Part shown: piece after piece, positions 1 to 10,790 of the stretch
Layout of the letters: each line of letters starts with the position of its first letter
How positions within the stretch are numbered: the first letter of the stretch is position 1
Origin: Echria macrotheca
Lineage: Eukaryota; Ascomycota; Sordariomycetes; Sordariales; Schizotheciaceae
Length of the DNA: 64,000 bases
Direction: 5' to 3'
Assembly: GCA_030411725.1 (NCBI GenBank)
Contig: MU839840.1
Span: forward strand, 434,001-498,000
Made by a program: the position numbers and the translations under genes
The notes under the pieces: generated by a model
The model's database searches: none
The model's input: only the letters and a program-made list of their open reading frames with translations
What the model was told of the DNA's origin: nothing

Positions 1-1565
1 CGTATCCAGCAGAGAATAGCTTGCCTAGATAGCTCACCCACGGGTTGGCGTACGATGGTACTTGTAGTTCGTGGCATTGTGCTCCAGTCGGGCAATTGGA
101 GGCTGCCACAGAGCGGATTCCTGGATCACTGGAGCGTGATGCGATGGCACATCTCCATCCCCGCCATCGATGCAGGAACCGGCCATCCGCTCATCCGCCC
201 ATCCAGGTTCTCGAATGGCCGTGGAAGGACGATGAGGCAGGCGCCGCCTCGAGGACGGCTATGCACAGGACATATGCTGACCGCCACATCACCGGGCTGT
301 CCCAGGCCTCTTGCGGTATGTCCGGCTGCAGGAACACGGGCCAGAGGAAGACTGACGCCCTATCCGTCGGCGTGTTTCCCATGGCTCACGAGGAGTCCCA
401 AGCAGACCGCACGTGAGTCGGAGCGATACCAGTCAGCTGTCGTTTGCAGAGCAGCCCGGAGAAGACTCAGCAAGCGGTGAGCACCCACGTGTGCCGAGTC
501 AAGGATTCGTCGCCGTCCTGGTGGCTGCAGTGGCCGCGACATATGTCCTCTTTGTTCGACGTCCAAGCCAACATGTCACTCAAGAAGCGAGGAGGGCGAA
601 GCCGATGCAGGCTCCCGCGAGCCTGCTACAGGAAGGACGACTTCCACATACCTTGCGTGGCTTGCTCGACCCGCAGTATTTGCGGAGCCAAACTGATTTG
701 CCATGTCTTTGAGCACCGGGATGATGCGTCACCAGATGGCCTGTTGACCCCCTTTTGACGATTGTCACAACTCGATGGACGCCTCCCAGACCGCTCTTGC
801 TTCGACTCAAGATCTTGGCTCATACAGCAACGGGATTGCTATGACGAGGCTATCTCTGGCGGCTCTAGGTCTTGGTGGTATCACAGGAAAGGCCACTCGT
901 GCCGCGGTCGGAGCCCCTTCACCTGGCCGGCCGGCGTGTTTGATGCCACTCGCCTGTTGACGAGCTTGGCTTGTCCCGTCAGGAGGTGCGTCTCAACGCG
1001 TCCGTCGCCGGCTCCGCACCTGGAAGCGCGGCCATCCTGTCCTGGCCTGGGTTATTATCCTCGTCACTTCTCGGGCAGACCGACGCTGGACTTGGTTGTC
1101 ACTTGTCATTTCTGTTCTGTCGCAACCCAGCACCCAAAGAGCGGTGGGAAATAGCGCCGACTGCCTGCACCGCTCGATTCCCCGTCTCCAAAACAAAGAA
1201 GCAGCACCGAGTGCCCCTAGCCGGGCCGGAGACACAGATCCACCTGGCAAGTCGGGGGCAGCGCCCGCCGGCCCCAAGGAGAAAGGGGGACACTTCTCGG
1301 TTCCTTGTCGTTGATGATCGACCGCCTCTTCCATCTACGAGGGATTCACCACGGCTTTGTCGCCAACGGGTCAGAGCAGTGCTTGTGCTTTCTCTTCCGA
1401 ATCAGAGCTCGTCGGTATAGCTTGTCTGACTTCATAATCCACCCACCCGGCCTTGTCAGTCAGACTTGTCTAGTACACCTACCTCAACCCCATCCCTCAA
1501 ACTGGACCTGTACTTGCAGCTGCTGCGACCGCGCGAGACATCTCCACCGTCTCCCAACCGCTACG
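1..1565. other. 5' flank and probable long leader of the Xbp1-like gene
   Basis: No convincing coding region was found. Open frames here overlap each other on both strands, lack family motifs and have no consistent splice structure. The last about 250 bases are CT-rich and probably form the promoter and 5' untranslated region of the downstream APSES gene. An in-frame ATG at 1314 would extend that protein by 84 residues, but the extension is low in recognisable character. Confidence 0.5.
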
Positions 1566-3606
1566 ATGAAGGTAGAATCCCTTCTTAACCAGGACCCTTC
1601 ACGGGCGCCGCTGCCGACGTCTCGTCCCGCGTTCGAATCCCAAGTCCCTTCGCCAGCTCGAACGGAACCCGAAGCAAGCCGAAACACCAGTATTGTGGCC
1701 GCCAGCATGACCCGGAATCATAATGGAGAAGCGAGACCCCAGTCAAGAGGCGAGGTCAGGTTTCCTCCTTACGAAAACCTCAACGCGGACGCCCTAGCCA
1801 CTCTCCGCCGATTCGGCGTCAACAGCGTCGGTTCGATTCAGCAGAGCAGAAAGCGGATACCCTACAACAGCGGCAAGAAGGAATTTTCGCATAAAACAGG
1901 CAGAGACTGCTTCGACGGTGTGTTACTAGCACACACTCCTTTCGCGCTTCGGATCCGCAACTAACTCGCGTTTGCAGTCTTTCAATACGATTTCAGGCCT
2001 CCCGGCGATGATGCCGGACAACGCTATATCATCATGTGGGATTACAAAATCGGCCTGGTCCGAATGACGCCTTTCTTCAAGTGCTGCAAGTATCCAAAGG
2101 TTTGTTTTGTCCTTCTTATCGAGGCTGGTTGGGCCACCGAAGCTGACGGTGAGTAAAAGACGATGCCGGCCAAGATGCTCAGCCAGAATCCGGGGCTGAA
2201 AGAAATCACCCACAGCATTACGGGCGGGTCCATCGCCGCACAAGGTGAGTTTTTTCTTTCCTCTTCATTCTTGTGGTTATATACGTTGGGAGCACAGTTG
2301 GTTGACGAGTGGTGTGTGTGCAGGGTACTGGATGCCGTTTGAGTGCGCAAGGGCGGCCTGCGCCACGTTCTGCTACGAGATCGCCGGGGCCATGACGCCC
2401 ATCTTCGGCCAGGACTTTCCGTCCATGTGTCTCCGGCGGGACATGCCGGGGTTTGCCAAGTTCTGCATCCCGCAGGGCACCATCGAGAGGTCGCGACGGG
2501 AGGCGGAGCACTTCCGCTGGCTGTATTCCGAGCGCAGCGCCATCGGTCGCTCTTCTGCGGTAGATCGCGCCAGCCCCGGCAGACCACCGTACGACGTCTA
2601 TCAGAACTACGATGCAGGTGGTCCGTCGAGGCAACAACAACAACGGACACGGCGCAGAGACCTGTCGATAAATCCGATGCAAGGGAGCGACCGCGGCGTC
2701 GGTGTGCTCATCTCCCCGGGGGAGGCAAACCGAGACTGGTACGGACCACCCCAGATCGGTCTGGAACCGGCCATCACCACGCCCCGGTCGGCGGCCACCC
2801 AGTCTCCTCCCAACTGGGCGGGCCTCAACAGCCAGGCAGCTCTCCAGAACCGGCAGTACCACCCGTACAAGCTCGGCGAGGACTTTCCCAGCGGGCCCGG
2901 CGCGCTCCACCGCGACCTCAAGGAGATTTTGAGGGATGGCAAAACGGACTGGTACGGCCATCACGGCTATCCCAGCCCGGCGTCACATCACCCGTCCGTC
3001 TCACCCGCCCCTGGAGGTCACGGCCACGGCCAGAAGCCTGAAAGGGGTGGTCTCGGATATGGGTATGGCCAGCACTACGAGTACACCGGCGCTGAACACC
3101 ACCGCGCTGGCTCGGCGACGGGTTGGCGCCACCACCACGACGCACCACCCGAGGTTTACGGAGCGGGACCAGGAGGACCATATCACGATTCTTCTGGTGC
3201 TGCCAGATATGGCGCCGCCCGGGGGGTCCACCACCAGGCTAGCGAGAAGGACGCCGCGCTGGTGCTGGTGAGTCTCCGGGAACCGGGGCCGGGGCCGGAT
3301 ACTCCCAGAAGAGAACATGTCCGTTTCGATGGGTATGTGCTAGCTGGTGACAATGACAATAATGCGTATATCGGTGCTGGTGCCGCCCGGGAAGAAGCAG
3401 TGGCTGTCAGCCTCAGACTCGGCCTCAGCAGCAGCCCGAGACAACAGAACAACGACAGCGACACACATCGTGGATTTGGTGCGGCGGCGGCGGCGTCGTC
3501 GTCGTCGTCATATGGACAGCGGCCGATTCTTCTTCCGCCTCTGCTGTCGGCTCAAGGGCCGTCTGATAGGCCTGTACTCAAGAGGCGGAGGGCTACGCTG
3601 ATGTGA
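1566..3606 (+). CDS. xbp1: APSES-domain transcription factor, Xbp1-like
   Basis: Four exons were inferred: 1566-1917, 1978-2099, 2160-2244 and 2324-3606, giving 613 residues. The introns (60, 60 and 79 nt) have GT-AG borders, and introns 1 and 2 carry CTAACTC and GCTGAC branch sites. The joined protein holds an APSES/KilA-N DNA-binding domain at about residues 118-230, with the family words MWDYKIGLVRMTPFFKCCKY, GLKEITHSITGG and GYWMPFECARA. This pattern is that of the fungal Xbp1/stress-type APSES proteins rather than StuA or Mbp1, and no ankyrin repeats follow. The C-terminal half is low-complexity (Gly/His/Tyr-rich, then Ala5-Ser5) and ends in a basic KRRRA patch that could be a nuclear signal. 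The expected role is sequence-specific transcriptional regulation in the nucleus, in growth or stress transitions; this is inferred from the family. The start at 1566 was chosen because it follows a CT-rich leader. An upstream in-frame ATG at 1314 is possible. Confidence 0.85.
3481..3510 (+). repeat. GCG/TCG trinucleotide tract inside a coding region
   Basis: Consecutive GCG codons followed by TCG codons encode the Ala5-Ser5 stretch near the end of the Xbp1-like protein. Length polymorphism between strains is likely and would not shift the frame. Confidence 0.8.
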
Positions 3607-3771
3607 TCAGCCTAGCTACCCAGGAAGGACTACCAACGGGTTCCTGTGCGGTGCAGTCCACTCGGTTGGCCGGTGCGTGCCGACCAAGCCTTTTCATCGG
3701 TTATGCCTGGCGAGGATATTCTCTTTTATTTGTGCTTGCTACCATGTGTTTATGGTGTCTGCGGCGCAGAT

Positions 3772-3788
3772 GGGGGGGGGGGGGGGGG
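3772..3788 (+). repeat. G17 homopolymer
   Basis: Seventeen consecutive G residues lie about 165 bases past the stop codon of the Xbp1-like gene, probably in its 3' untranslated region. More G-rich sequence follows (GG-TGG-TGG). Confidence 0.9.
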
Positions 3789-4243
3789 TGGTGGTGGCAA
3801 GGTTACGGCGTTTGCACCGAGGTCTGCGGTCTGCGTATTGATTGTACATAGATACCCTTATCCCTTATCCACGTTTCATGTTGGCAATGGGTTGCTGTAG
3901 CATTGGGTTATCATGTCTTGCATACTCTTTTTTTATTTGGGAAATGGGAAGTGCTAGGGATATTTAGGGCGGCTGGGGAAAGGGGGTTGGCACCGAGGTA
4001 GCAGATTGGGAAGAAGGGACGACGAATGACCATCTTGAATGGGTCTGGAGGGAGTTTTTGATAACTTGATGCATTGGAAAACAGGTTGCATAAATGTTTT
4101 TACACATCGGTATGCTGAGCGCCGCTGGTTATAGCCTGTCTGTCTTGCCTGGTTGCCTCCTGGCGATATTATTTCGATTGGGTCCTTCGTTGGAAATTAG
4201 GTTGTTGGTGGTCCAACTCGGGGGATTGAGGATTGGGGTCAGC

Positions 4244-4268
4244 AAGTCAAGTCAAGTCAAGTCAAGTC
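4244..4268 (+). repeat. (AAGTC)5 pentanucleotide repeat
   Basis: Five perfect tandem copies of AAGTC sit in the convergent spacer, followed by AGGTAAGGTAGG-type sequence. Confidence 0.9.
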
Positions 4269-4784
4269 AGGTAAGGTAGGTCTATCGACCATCTACAGTC
4301 TAGGTAATAAGCTGCTTGGGTTATCCCAACTTAGGTATTAACGAGGTAATGAACGAATAAACTTGCAAATACCAACTCTGCTTTTGCTTGCTTGCTCGGT
4401 GAGGTAAGGTAAACCGTAGATTGTGATGATCAGGATGACTGACGGGTGGGCGAGGTTCTGCTTGGGATTGGTGATGTAACCCCTTTTCCGCTGGTAGGGC
4501 CGGGTGGGACAGGGGAACATAAATTCCTCAAAGTCTTTTCACCTCAGGACTGAGTTAAGAGGGAAAATGACAAAAATAAACAAAAACGTTTATGCTTACA
4601 GTCGTGCAATCGTCTTATTTCTCAATGGTCTGCCATCCTTGATTTGACACTCTGCAACAGCCCATATTCATCCGTGTAATCCAAGGGTATCACAGTCTAT
4701 TCCCATCTATCAAGACCACACCGTTTTTCTTTCCCCACAATCCTCAGTCACCAACCGTATCCCACCCATCAAGAGCAACAAAAT

Positions 4785-5969
4785 TCAACTCCTTTTCTCG
4801 CCTGCCCTCTTCTCCTTATAATCTTTCACCCACGCCTCCGCCTTCCCCTTGGGCACAACAAAAATCTTGATCAAGTCATCGACGACCTCAACCTTGCCGG
4901 TCCCTAACACCTTGAGCAGCGCGACCTTCCTCCCAACCCTGACCAGCCCGCCGGCCACGCTCTCGACAAAGCACTCGACCCGGTCCGCGGCATACTCGCC
5001 CTCCCGGTCCCACGGCAGCGGGAACACATACCCAAAATGCTGATCAAGACACTCAGCCTCGCCAAACGCCTTGATGAAATCCGTCTCCATATGCAGCGGA
5101 TACAGCAACAGCACCGGAAAAACCAACGTACTCGTCGGCTCGTCCGGGTCCGGCGACAGCATGACCCTCGCATCCTCCATATCAGGCGGCTTCCCCGTCG
5201 TCCTAGTCCTCACCCCCCTCGCCCTTAGCGCCGTCTTCAACAAAACCTCCCGCCGCCTTACTTTCGCCTCCCTCTCCTCCTCCTTTTTTCTCAGGACCTC
5301 CACCTCGCCCTTGCGCTTCTCAATCATCGCCCCCAGATTCTTCAACCCCCCATTCCCCGGATCCAGCGCCAACCCGCGCGCACACGCATCCTCCGCCTCG
5401 ACAAGCCGATCTACGGCCACCAACGCCCGGGCACTGCGATACAAAGCCTTCACATTCCCCGGATTGATCCGCAGCGCGGCAGCACAGTCCCCCACACAAC
5501 TCCTGTAGTTCCTCAGCTCCAAATGACAAGCCGCGCGGTTCCCGTACAGCACCTCCAACAGGCCCCTCTGCTTCGCCACCTCCCCCTCAGAATCCCCCTG
5601 CGGATTGTTAAGGGAGTCGGGTTTGACCCCGTCGGCGCGCCGCTTCTCCTCGGCGACGAGTAACAAGATCCCTTTCGAATAAAACTCCTTGGCGTCGGAC
5701 CAGCGCTTCGCCCGGAAGGAGTCGTTGCCTTGCTCTTTGAAGTTGAGCGCGTTTTCGAGCGGGGAGCCGTCGTAGGCCAATGCCTGGAGCGCGGCTAGGT
5801 CGGGGTTTTCGTCTTGTTCTTCGCCGGAAGAGGGGAGGTCGGTCATGAAGAGGGGGTGTTGCTTTAGGTCGGCTACTGTTTCCTCGAGGGTCATGCCTTG
5901 GCGGGGGGCGCGGCCCGGGGGGAGGGGCGGGAGGGACATTTCGTTTAGTTGGGTGGTGAGGTTGTCCAT
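4785..5969 (-). CDS. cns1: Hsp70/Hsp90 co-chaperone Cns1 (TTC4 family)
   Basis: Single exon, 394 residues. A TPR block spans about residues 72-208. It starts with FKEQGN (K78, N82), continues with YGNRAACH (N144) and K174/R178 in VKALYRSA. These positions match the two-carboxylate clamp that binds the EEVD tails of Hsp70 and Hsp90. A charged helix rich in K/E/R (about 215-242) links it to the C-terminal wheel domain typical of Cns1/TTC4, from about residue 265, with LVFPVLLLYP and a conserved hydrophobic VEVVDDLIKIFVVPKG stretch. The family is cytosolic, essential in yeast, and connects Hsp90 with the translation factor eEF2. The length agrees with yeast Cns1 (385). It is followed in the same direction by the MFS gene upstream, but 0.7 kb separates them and nothing suggests a functional link. 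Confidence 0.93.
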   Translation of the reverse strand: MDNLTTQLNEMSLPPLPPGRAPRQGMTLEETVADLKQHPLFMTDLPSSGEEQDENPDLAALQALAYDGSPLENALNFKEQGNDSFRAKRWSDAKEFYSKGILLLVAEEKRRADGVKPDSLNNPQGDSEGEVAKQRGLLEVLYGNRAACHLELRNYRSCVGDCAAALRINPGNVKALYRSARALVAVDRLVEAEDACARGLALDPGNGGLKNLGAMIEKRKGEVEVLRKKEEEREAKVRRREVLLKTALRARGVRTRTTGKPPDMEDARVMLSPDPDEPTSTLVFPVLLLYPLHMETDFIKAFGEAECLDQHFGYVFPLPWDREGEYAADRVECFVESVAGGLVRVGRKVALLKVLGTGKVEVVDDLIKIFVVPKGKAEAWVKDYKEKRAGEKRS

Positions 5970-6670
5970 TTTTTGGTGTTTTTCTTTTCTTCTGATTTTT
6001 TGTGTTTTTACCCGTTGGGTATGTGCCGTGGGTTGTTGGTTCTCCTGGACTGAGACTACACGGTCTTCTCTTGGGTTGGGGTTGAGCTGTGTTGATGAGA
6101 TCGCGGTGGTGGACTGAAAAAAAGGACCTTCAGGTTCGTACGCTCAGACCTGAGGTGTCGAGTGGACTTCTCGGGAGGAGAGAAGGTGTGTTCTGGATCC
6201 GGCCTGGACCTGGCCAGTAAAATTTATGTCTACAAAAATATATTGTGAGAAAATATCAGATGAAAGTACCACGGCACGAACGGTGAGATTCTGTGAGCTT
6301 CTTTCCCCGCGATTGGGTTGTCTGTGGCAAGATGGAGCAACCCCACACGAAATTTTAACCTTTGAGCCACCTGCTTCATATTCTTTTACACTTACACACC
6401 TAGTTCTAGACCGCAAACCAACACTCCCAATAATTTTTTTCTTTGCAATATCGAAAATGCATCATATCTCATGTCTATCGTCTATCATCCGAACCATGCT
6501 ATAGATACACCACCCCCAACACAAGTCATGCAAAATAGTCCCTATTATTCGCCCCAATCATGACCGTCATGAACCCCAGTAGCCCTGACCCAACGCCAAT
6601 GTGAAGAGAAAAAAAAATCGCTGCTGTGTGTCGCGTTTGCTGTTCAGTATTCACGCCCCTGAGGGATCGT
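5970..6670. other. Cns1 promoter and MFS 3' region
   Basis: About 700 bases lie between two minus-strand genes. The part next to Cns1 is T-rich on the plus strand, so a pyrimidine/A-rich leader is likely on the minus strand. No further gene was seen. Confidence 0.55.
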
Positions 6671-8403
6671 CTAACATTCCTCCCCCGATGCCGCGGTCAC
6701 CTCGCGGTCTTCCCGCACCTTGGATTGTACCTCACGGGCCTTATCCCGCTGCACGGCAAAACACTGAATCGCGCCGAGGATGGCCACAACCGTGCTCCCG
6801 TACCACGCCAGCGCCGTGCAGTCCATCCGTCTGCCCATCGAGTACAAGTAACCGGCGATCGGAGGCGCGACCATACGGCAGGCCGCGCTCGCGCTCGCCG
6901 CGAGACCGTTCACCTTGCCCAGGATGCTCAGGCTCGGCGTGGCCTCCTTGATGAGAATGAGCAGAAGCGGGTAGATGAGTATGGAAAAGAAATTGCGAAT
7001 CGCCAGAAACAGATAGATGGTCGGGTAGAGCAGTCGCTCGGGCACGTAGAGCAGCGAGGGCATGATGACGTAGACGATGGGATGGCACACCGTCACAAAG
7101 ATGAAGAGTCTGTAGACGCCCATTCGCTCCGCCATGACGGGGAACACCACGGCCTGGATGAACAGCGCAATAATTCCCTGGACGGCCATGATCATGCCCA
7201 CCGCCTGGAGCGACAGCCCGAGACCGCCGGGCGAGTAAAACGGGCTGAAGTGGCCCAGGGCGCCGAGGGCCGAGTGGCTCGGCGTCCGGTCGTCCTCGAA
7301 AAAGATGGGCAGCAGATGATCAAAAGTCATCGAATGATAAGTAAAGATGGACAGCGCGAGAATCACCGCCATGATCCGCTTGCAGAACACGTTGCAGGCA
7401 GGCGGTTTCTCGACCGACTTCGAGAAAGTATTCCCGGAGCTGCGACTTCGGATGGTCCCGTAGTTTTCGTCGCGGAGATCCACGGCCGGGCGCTTCATGG
7501 CGTCTGAAGTCTCGATAAGGGGCGTGTTCTCCGACAGGAACGTATCATCCGGCAGCAACACGCGAGGCTGCATGTCGGGATGCGTTTCTTCCAGGAGGAA
7601 GTATCCAAGTAATATGCTGATCAGGAGGAGGCCGGCGCAGATGAGATTCGGTAGCAGGTAGGGAAACCGTTCAAACAGAGACCCCTTGGGAAACGTCTCC
7701 GGGAAAGACTCGTGGGGATCAGCAAAGATGCCACCCAGCATGGGTCCGATGATGGTGCCGACAGACCAGACAAAAGGCACTGTTTGATGTTAGTTTTAGT
7801 CTCTCTCTCTCTCTTCAGCCATACATACTGATCGAATACGCCTTTGCTGCTTCTAGTTAGCGACTGCTCTTGAAGTGACGGAGAAAGAAAAAAACTCACG
7901 CTCATGCTCCGGCTTGGTCACCAACTCGCCAACCATGGTCTGAATAACGGCAATATTACCGTTGAGCAGACCACCAATAGAACGGCCCAGCAATGCCACC
8001 CAGACATTAGGGGCAATGCCGACCATCACCATGCTGATCATGGTGCCAACGCATCCCAGCAACAAGACGGGCTTCCGTCCTATCCTGTCTGACAGACTGC
8101 CCCAGTACATGCCCATCAGGGCCTCAGCGAGAGAAAAGCTCGAGATGAGCAGGCCGGCGTAAAAAGAGGCATCATCTTCGTCTCCAATCTGGAATCTTTT
8201 GATCAGAGCCCAGGCATAGGGAAAGATGGAGGTGAGCGCAATAGGCTCGGCAAGTCGAACGATGGCTGTTGGGGGAAATAGTTAGCAGGAGCCATGTCAC
8301 TAACACAGAGACAAAAAAAAGCACGGGACTTACCTAGGAGAAACAGCTGAACAGTGGGAAACTCGTCCGGGTTCCGGTGACTCCTTTGTTTCGGTAACGT
8401 CAT
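6671..8403 (-). CDS. Major facilitator superfamily transporter (DHA1/TetA-like, YCR023C/ZIF1 type)
   Basis: Four exons were inferred on the minus strand: 8403-8334, 8265-7900, 7846-7829 (18 nt) and 7779-6671, giving 520 residues. An ATG in the same frame at 8436 would add 11. The short first exon is followed by helix 1-2 sequence and the MFS motif A, GSLSDRIGRKP, between helices 2 and 3. Next come AP-type helix 4 sequence and PEHEPKAYSIMPFVWSVG before helix 5. The EPKAYSIM part exists only if the 18-nt microexon is included. A charged central loop (residues about 240-300) separates two six-helix halves. The nearest described relatives are yeast YCR023C and plant ZIF1-type proton-coupled antiporters. 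The substrate cannot be told from the sequence. The location is probably vacuolar or plasma membrane (inference). Confidence 0.88.
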
Positions 8404-8436
8404 GGCCACTGACGTACTCTGCTTGCAGTGGTACAA

Positions 8437-10790
8437 TTAGGCGGGGAGGGATGTCTGCGCGACACTAGTTCGCAGCTAGGTAGGGAACAACAACCAAAGA
8501 AAAAAAGATGCTGTGCAATTGTGATGTCGTGAGGTTCCAGCTGTTCAACTTCAGTGTGGTATGACGAGTGGCAACTTTCCAGCTTGGGGTAGAGCGGGAG
8601 AGTGGTACAATACTACTGAGAAGAAGGGAAGAAGAGGAGAGAGAGGGAGGGAAAAAAGATAGGAGACGTGGCCAAGGGCTGAAATATCTACAACTGGTAG
8701 ATACCGAGATACCGTCAGAGAGTCAGAGAGAGAAAAAAAACGAGAATGTTTACTACTACCGTGAGCAAGCATGCGGGATGGATCGGGAGGGTAGACACTT
8801 TGACATCAAGGACTAGGCCCTCTGGAGCCGGCTCGCAGGTCGGTCCAGACTACTCACACACGGTCTGGCGGCACAACGGCATCGGTTTTTTGAAGTCTCT
8901 CTTTTTTTAACCGGCCACCCCCCCGGCATACAGCTAGGGTGACATGTCGCTGCCCAGGCATTTCCCTTGCGGAAGTCTGGGAGGTGATGCCGGTGCAGGT
9001 AGGTGCGAGGACGGACCCAGTTTCGATGTCGGTGGTGTCGGTCCGTTATCGAACGACAAGCAGAGCCATCTCGACTTTTTTGTTTTGCCGTTGGCCCTGC
9101 AAGCCCTGTTGCTTGGACACTCGCAGCTGCTGGCGCGCTAAAGAACCAACGTTAGCGCCGCAGCCGAAGCTGCTGGTAATCTCTAGCGGGCTTTGTAGCA
9201 GGGGGGAGGGAGGGGGCGATCGATACCCCACCCAATGATCAAGCCCTAAATATTGTGGGGAAACCCTTTATGCACTGGATGCTTCGATGCACCGCGGATT
9301 GCGCTGCGCAGAGCGCTGCAGGCGCCCGCTGTGTGCTCTCTCTCTGTGTCTTGATATCAAGCAGCCCCGTCTTGCATTCACCAGCTGCGTTTTCGTGATT
9401 CATCGAAACCCTCACATTGGCTGGTTTGGGGAGACCGAACTTCCTATGTCGGATGTCAGCAAGCATCTTTCACAGCACAGCGGGGCTACTACATACCTGT
9501 CTGTACTCGAGCCGGCCTGTCTGTGTGCCTTGTTCTGATCTAGGGTACCTCTCTCGCTCTCGGAAGCTCCATAACCGTTGACTCGATCAAACTCTACATA
9601 CCCTATGCAAGTGACGACGAGTCCATCACCGAATGAGAATCCTCGCTGCTATCAGCCCTCACAGGAGCCCATTACGTCAAAAGACGGGCCGTCGAGCCAG
9701 TCAGCTTCGGCCGTGGAGAGCGGTGTGTCGGGAACAGCGCTGAGCTCTGGCCGACACCGGCAGAGCTTCACCTCCGCTACAACTCTAGCAGGAAGCGAGC
9801 TGCCGTGCCGAGAGAGGATGATGCACAGACAATCGCAAGGACGGGCGGGCGGCTGGCTGCCCGAGATTGCAACGCTGCGAGATAACACAGAACTGACAGA
9901 AAGAAACATAGCTTGGATGATCAAACCACAGTTGTTTTTGTACCGACTCAATCGCGAGCCAGAAGCTTATCGCGCTGCATCCCCCTACACTACTAGACCA
10001 TCGGCGTTGGATCGCAGCTTCCTGATAGCTCTTGTCTTTTTGTCCTTCCCGATCCCCCCCCCTTCCCCCCCTTGGCTTAGCTGCGTCGACGCGCATATGC
10101 ACCTGCATGTGCCTATCCGGCTCTTTCTTCCAACGCCTCCGACCGTCTCACCATCCACGACAAACCGCCAGCAAAGACGCGTGTGTGTTTGTCCTGGACC
10201 CTCATCCGATAGATGGTTCCGGAGTTCGTGTTGAGCTATACAAGCACAGTATACCTATCTTGTTGGATCTGTGAATCTGGCATTACACTAGCGTACTGAT
10301 AGGCACTCCAGAATATCCAAGGAGATGTTGTATCTACAAAGATAGCCAATGCCAAAAAGTCTTGGCAAATATATCTCCCGAAGCCATCAACGGTGACGAC
10401 GTCGACGTCAGCCCCTGTTTTTTAGTACCTGAGACTCCGCGCGCAACAACGGCACTTGGCCGGTTCGGATGACGGGTATACCCGTAAAGTTTGAAACGTT
10501 CGTCCCGGCCGGGCCAAGATGTGGCATTCAGCAGCAAGCAAGCAGCGTTGCAAAATCCCCGATATCAGACCGGCCTCTCTTCCCAGCTCGATGAACCCTC
10601 TCGATGCTCGCTTCTCCCCCTAATCCGGGTCGCGAGAGACAGCCTCAATGCAAGCCCATCACAGCTGCCTTGCATATGCGGACAGCCTGCATCCGCCAAG
10701 CTGCTCGCCTCTTCCTCGTCGAAGCTTCACATGCTTCTTCTCCCCTTCGTTCGGGCACACAGCTATCTCGCTCTCCCAAGCTACGTAAGC
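8437..10790. other. Spacer between MFS transporter and HELGH-protein gene
   Basis: About 2.3 kb upstream of the MFS gene and downstream of the HELGH-protein gene. Open frames up to 218 codons occur (9578-10234), but they lack an early ATG, are Ser/Pro/Arg-rich and overlap frames on the other strand. No RNA gene or mobile element was recognised. Confidence 0.5.

Larger units (their letters stand above)
3607..4784. other. Convergent intergenic spacer
   Basis: This spacer lies between the ends of the Xbp1-like gene (+) and Cns1 (-). It holds both 3' untranslated regions, a G17 run and an (AAGTC)5 repeat. No coding or RNA gene was seen. Confidence 0.6.

Noticed and set aside
6626..7507. 293-codon plus-strand frame
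   Set aside because: It is the antisense shadow of the MFS transporter exon; its sequence is His/Arg/Asp-rich, as expected of such a shadow.
9578..10234. 218-codon plus-strand frame
   Set aside because: Does not start with ATG, is Ser/Pro-rich and has an equally long frame opposite; no family word.
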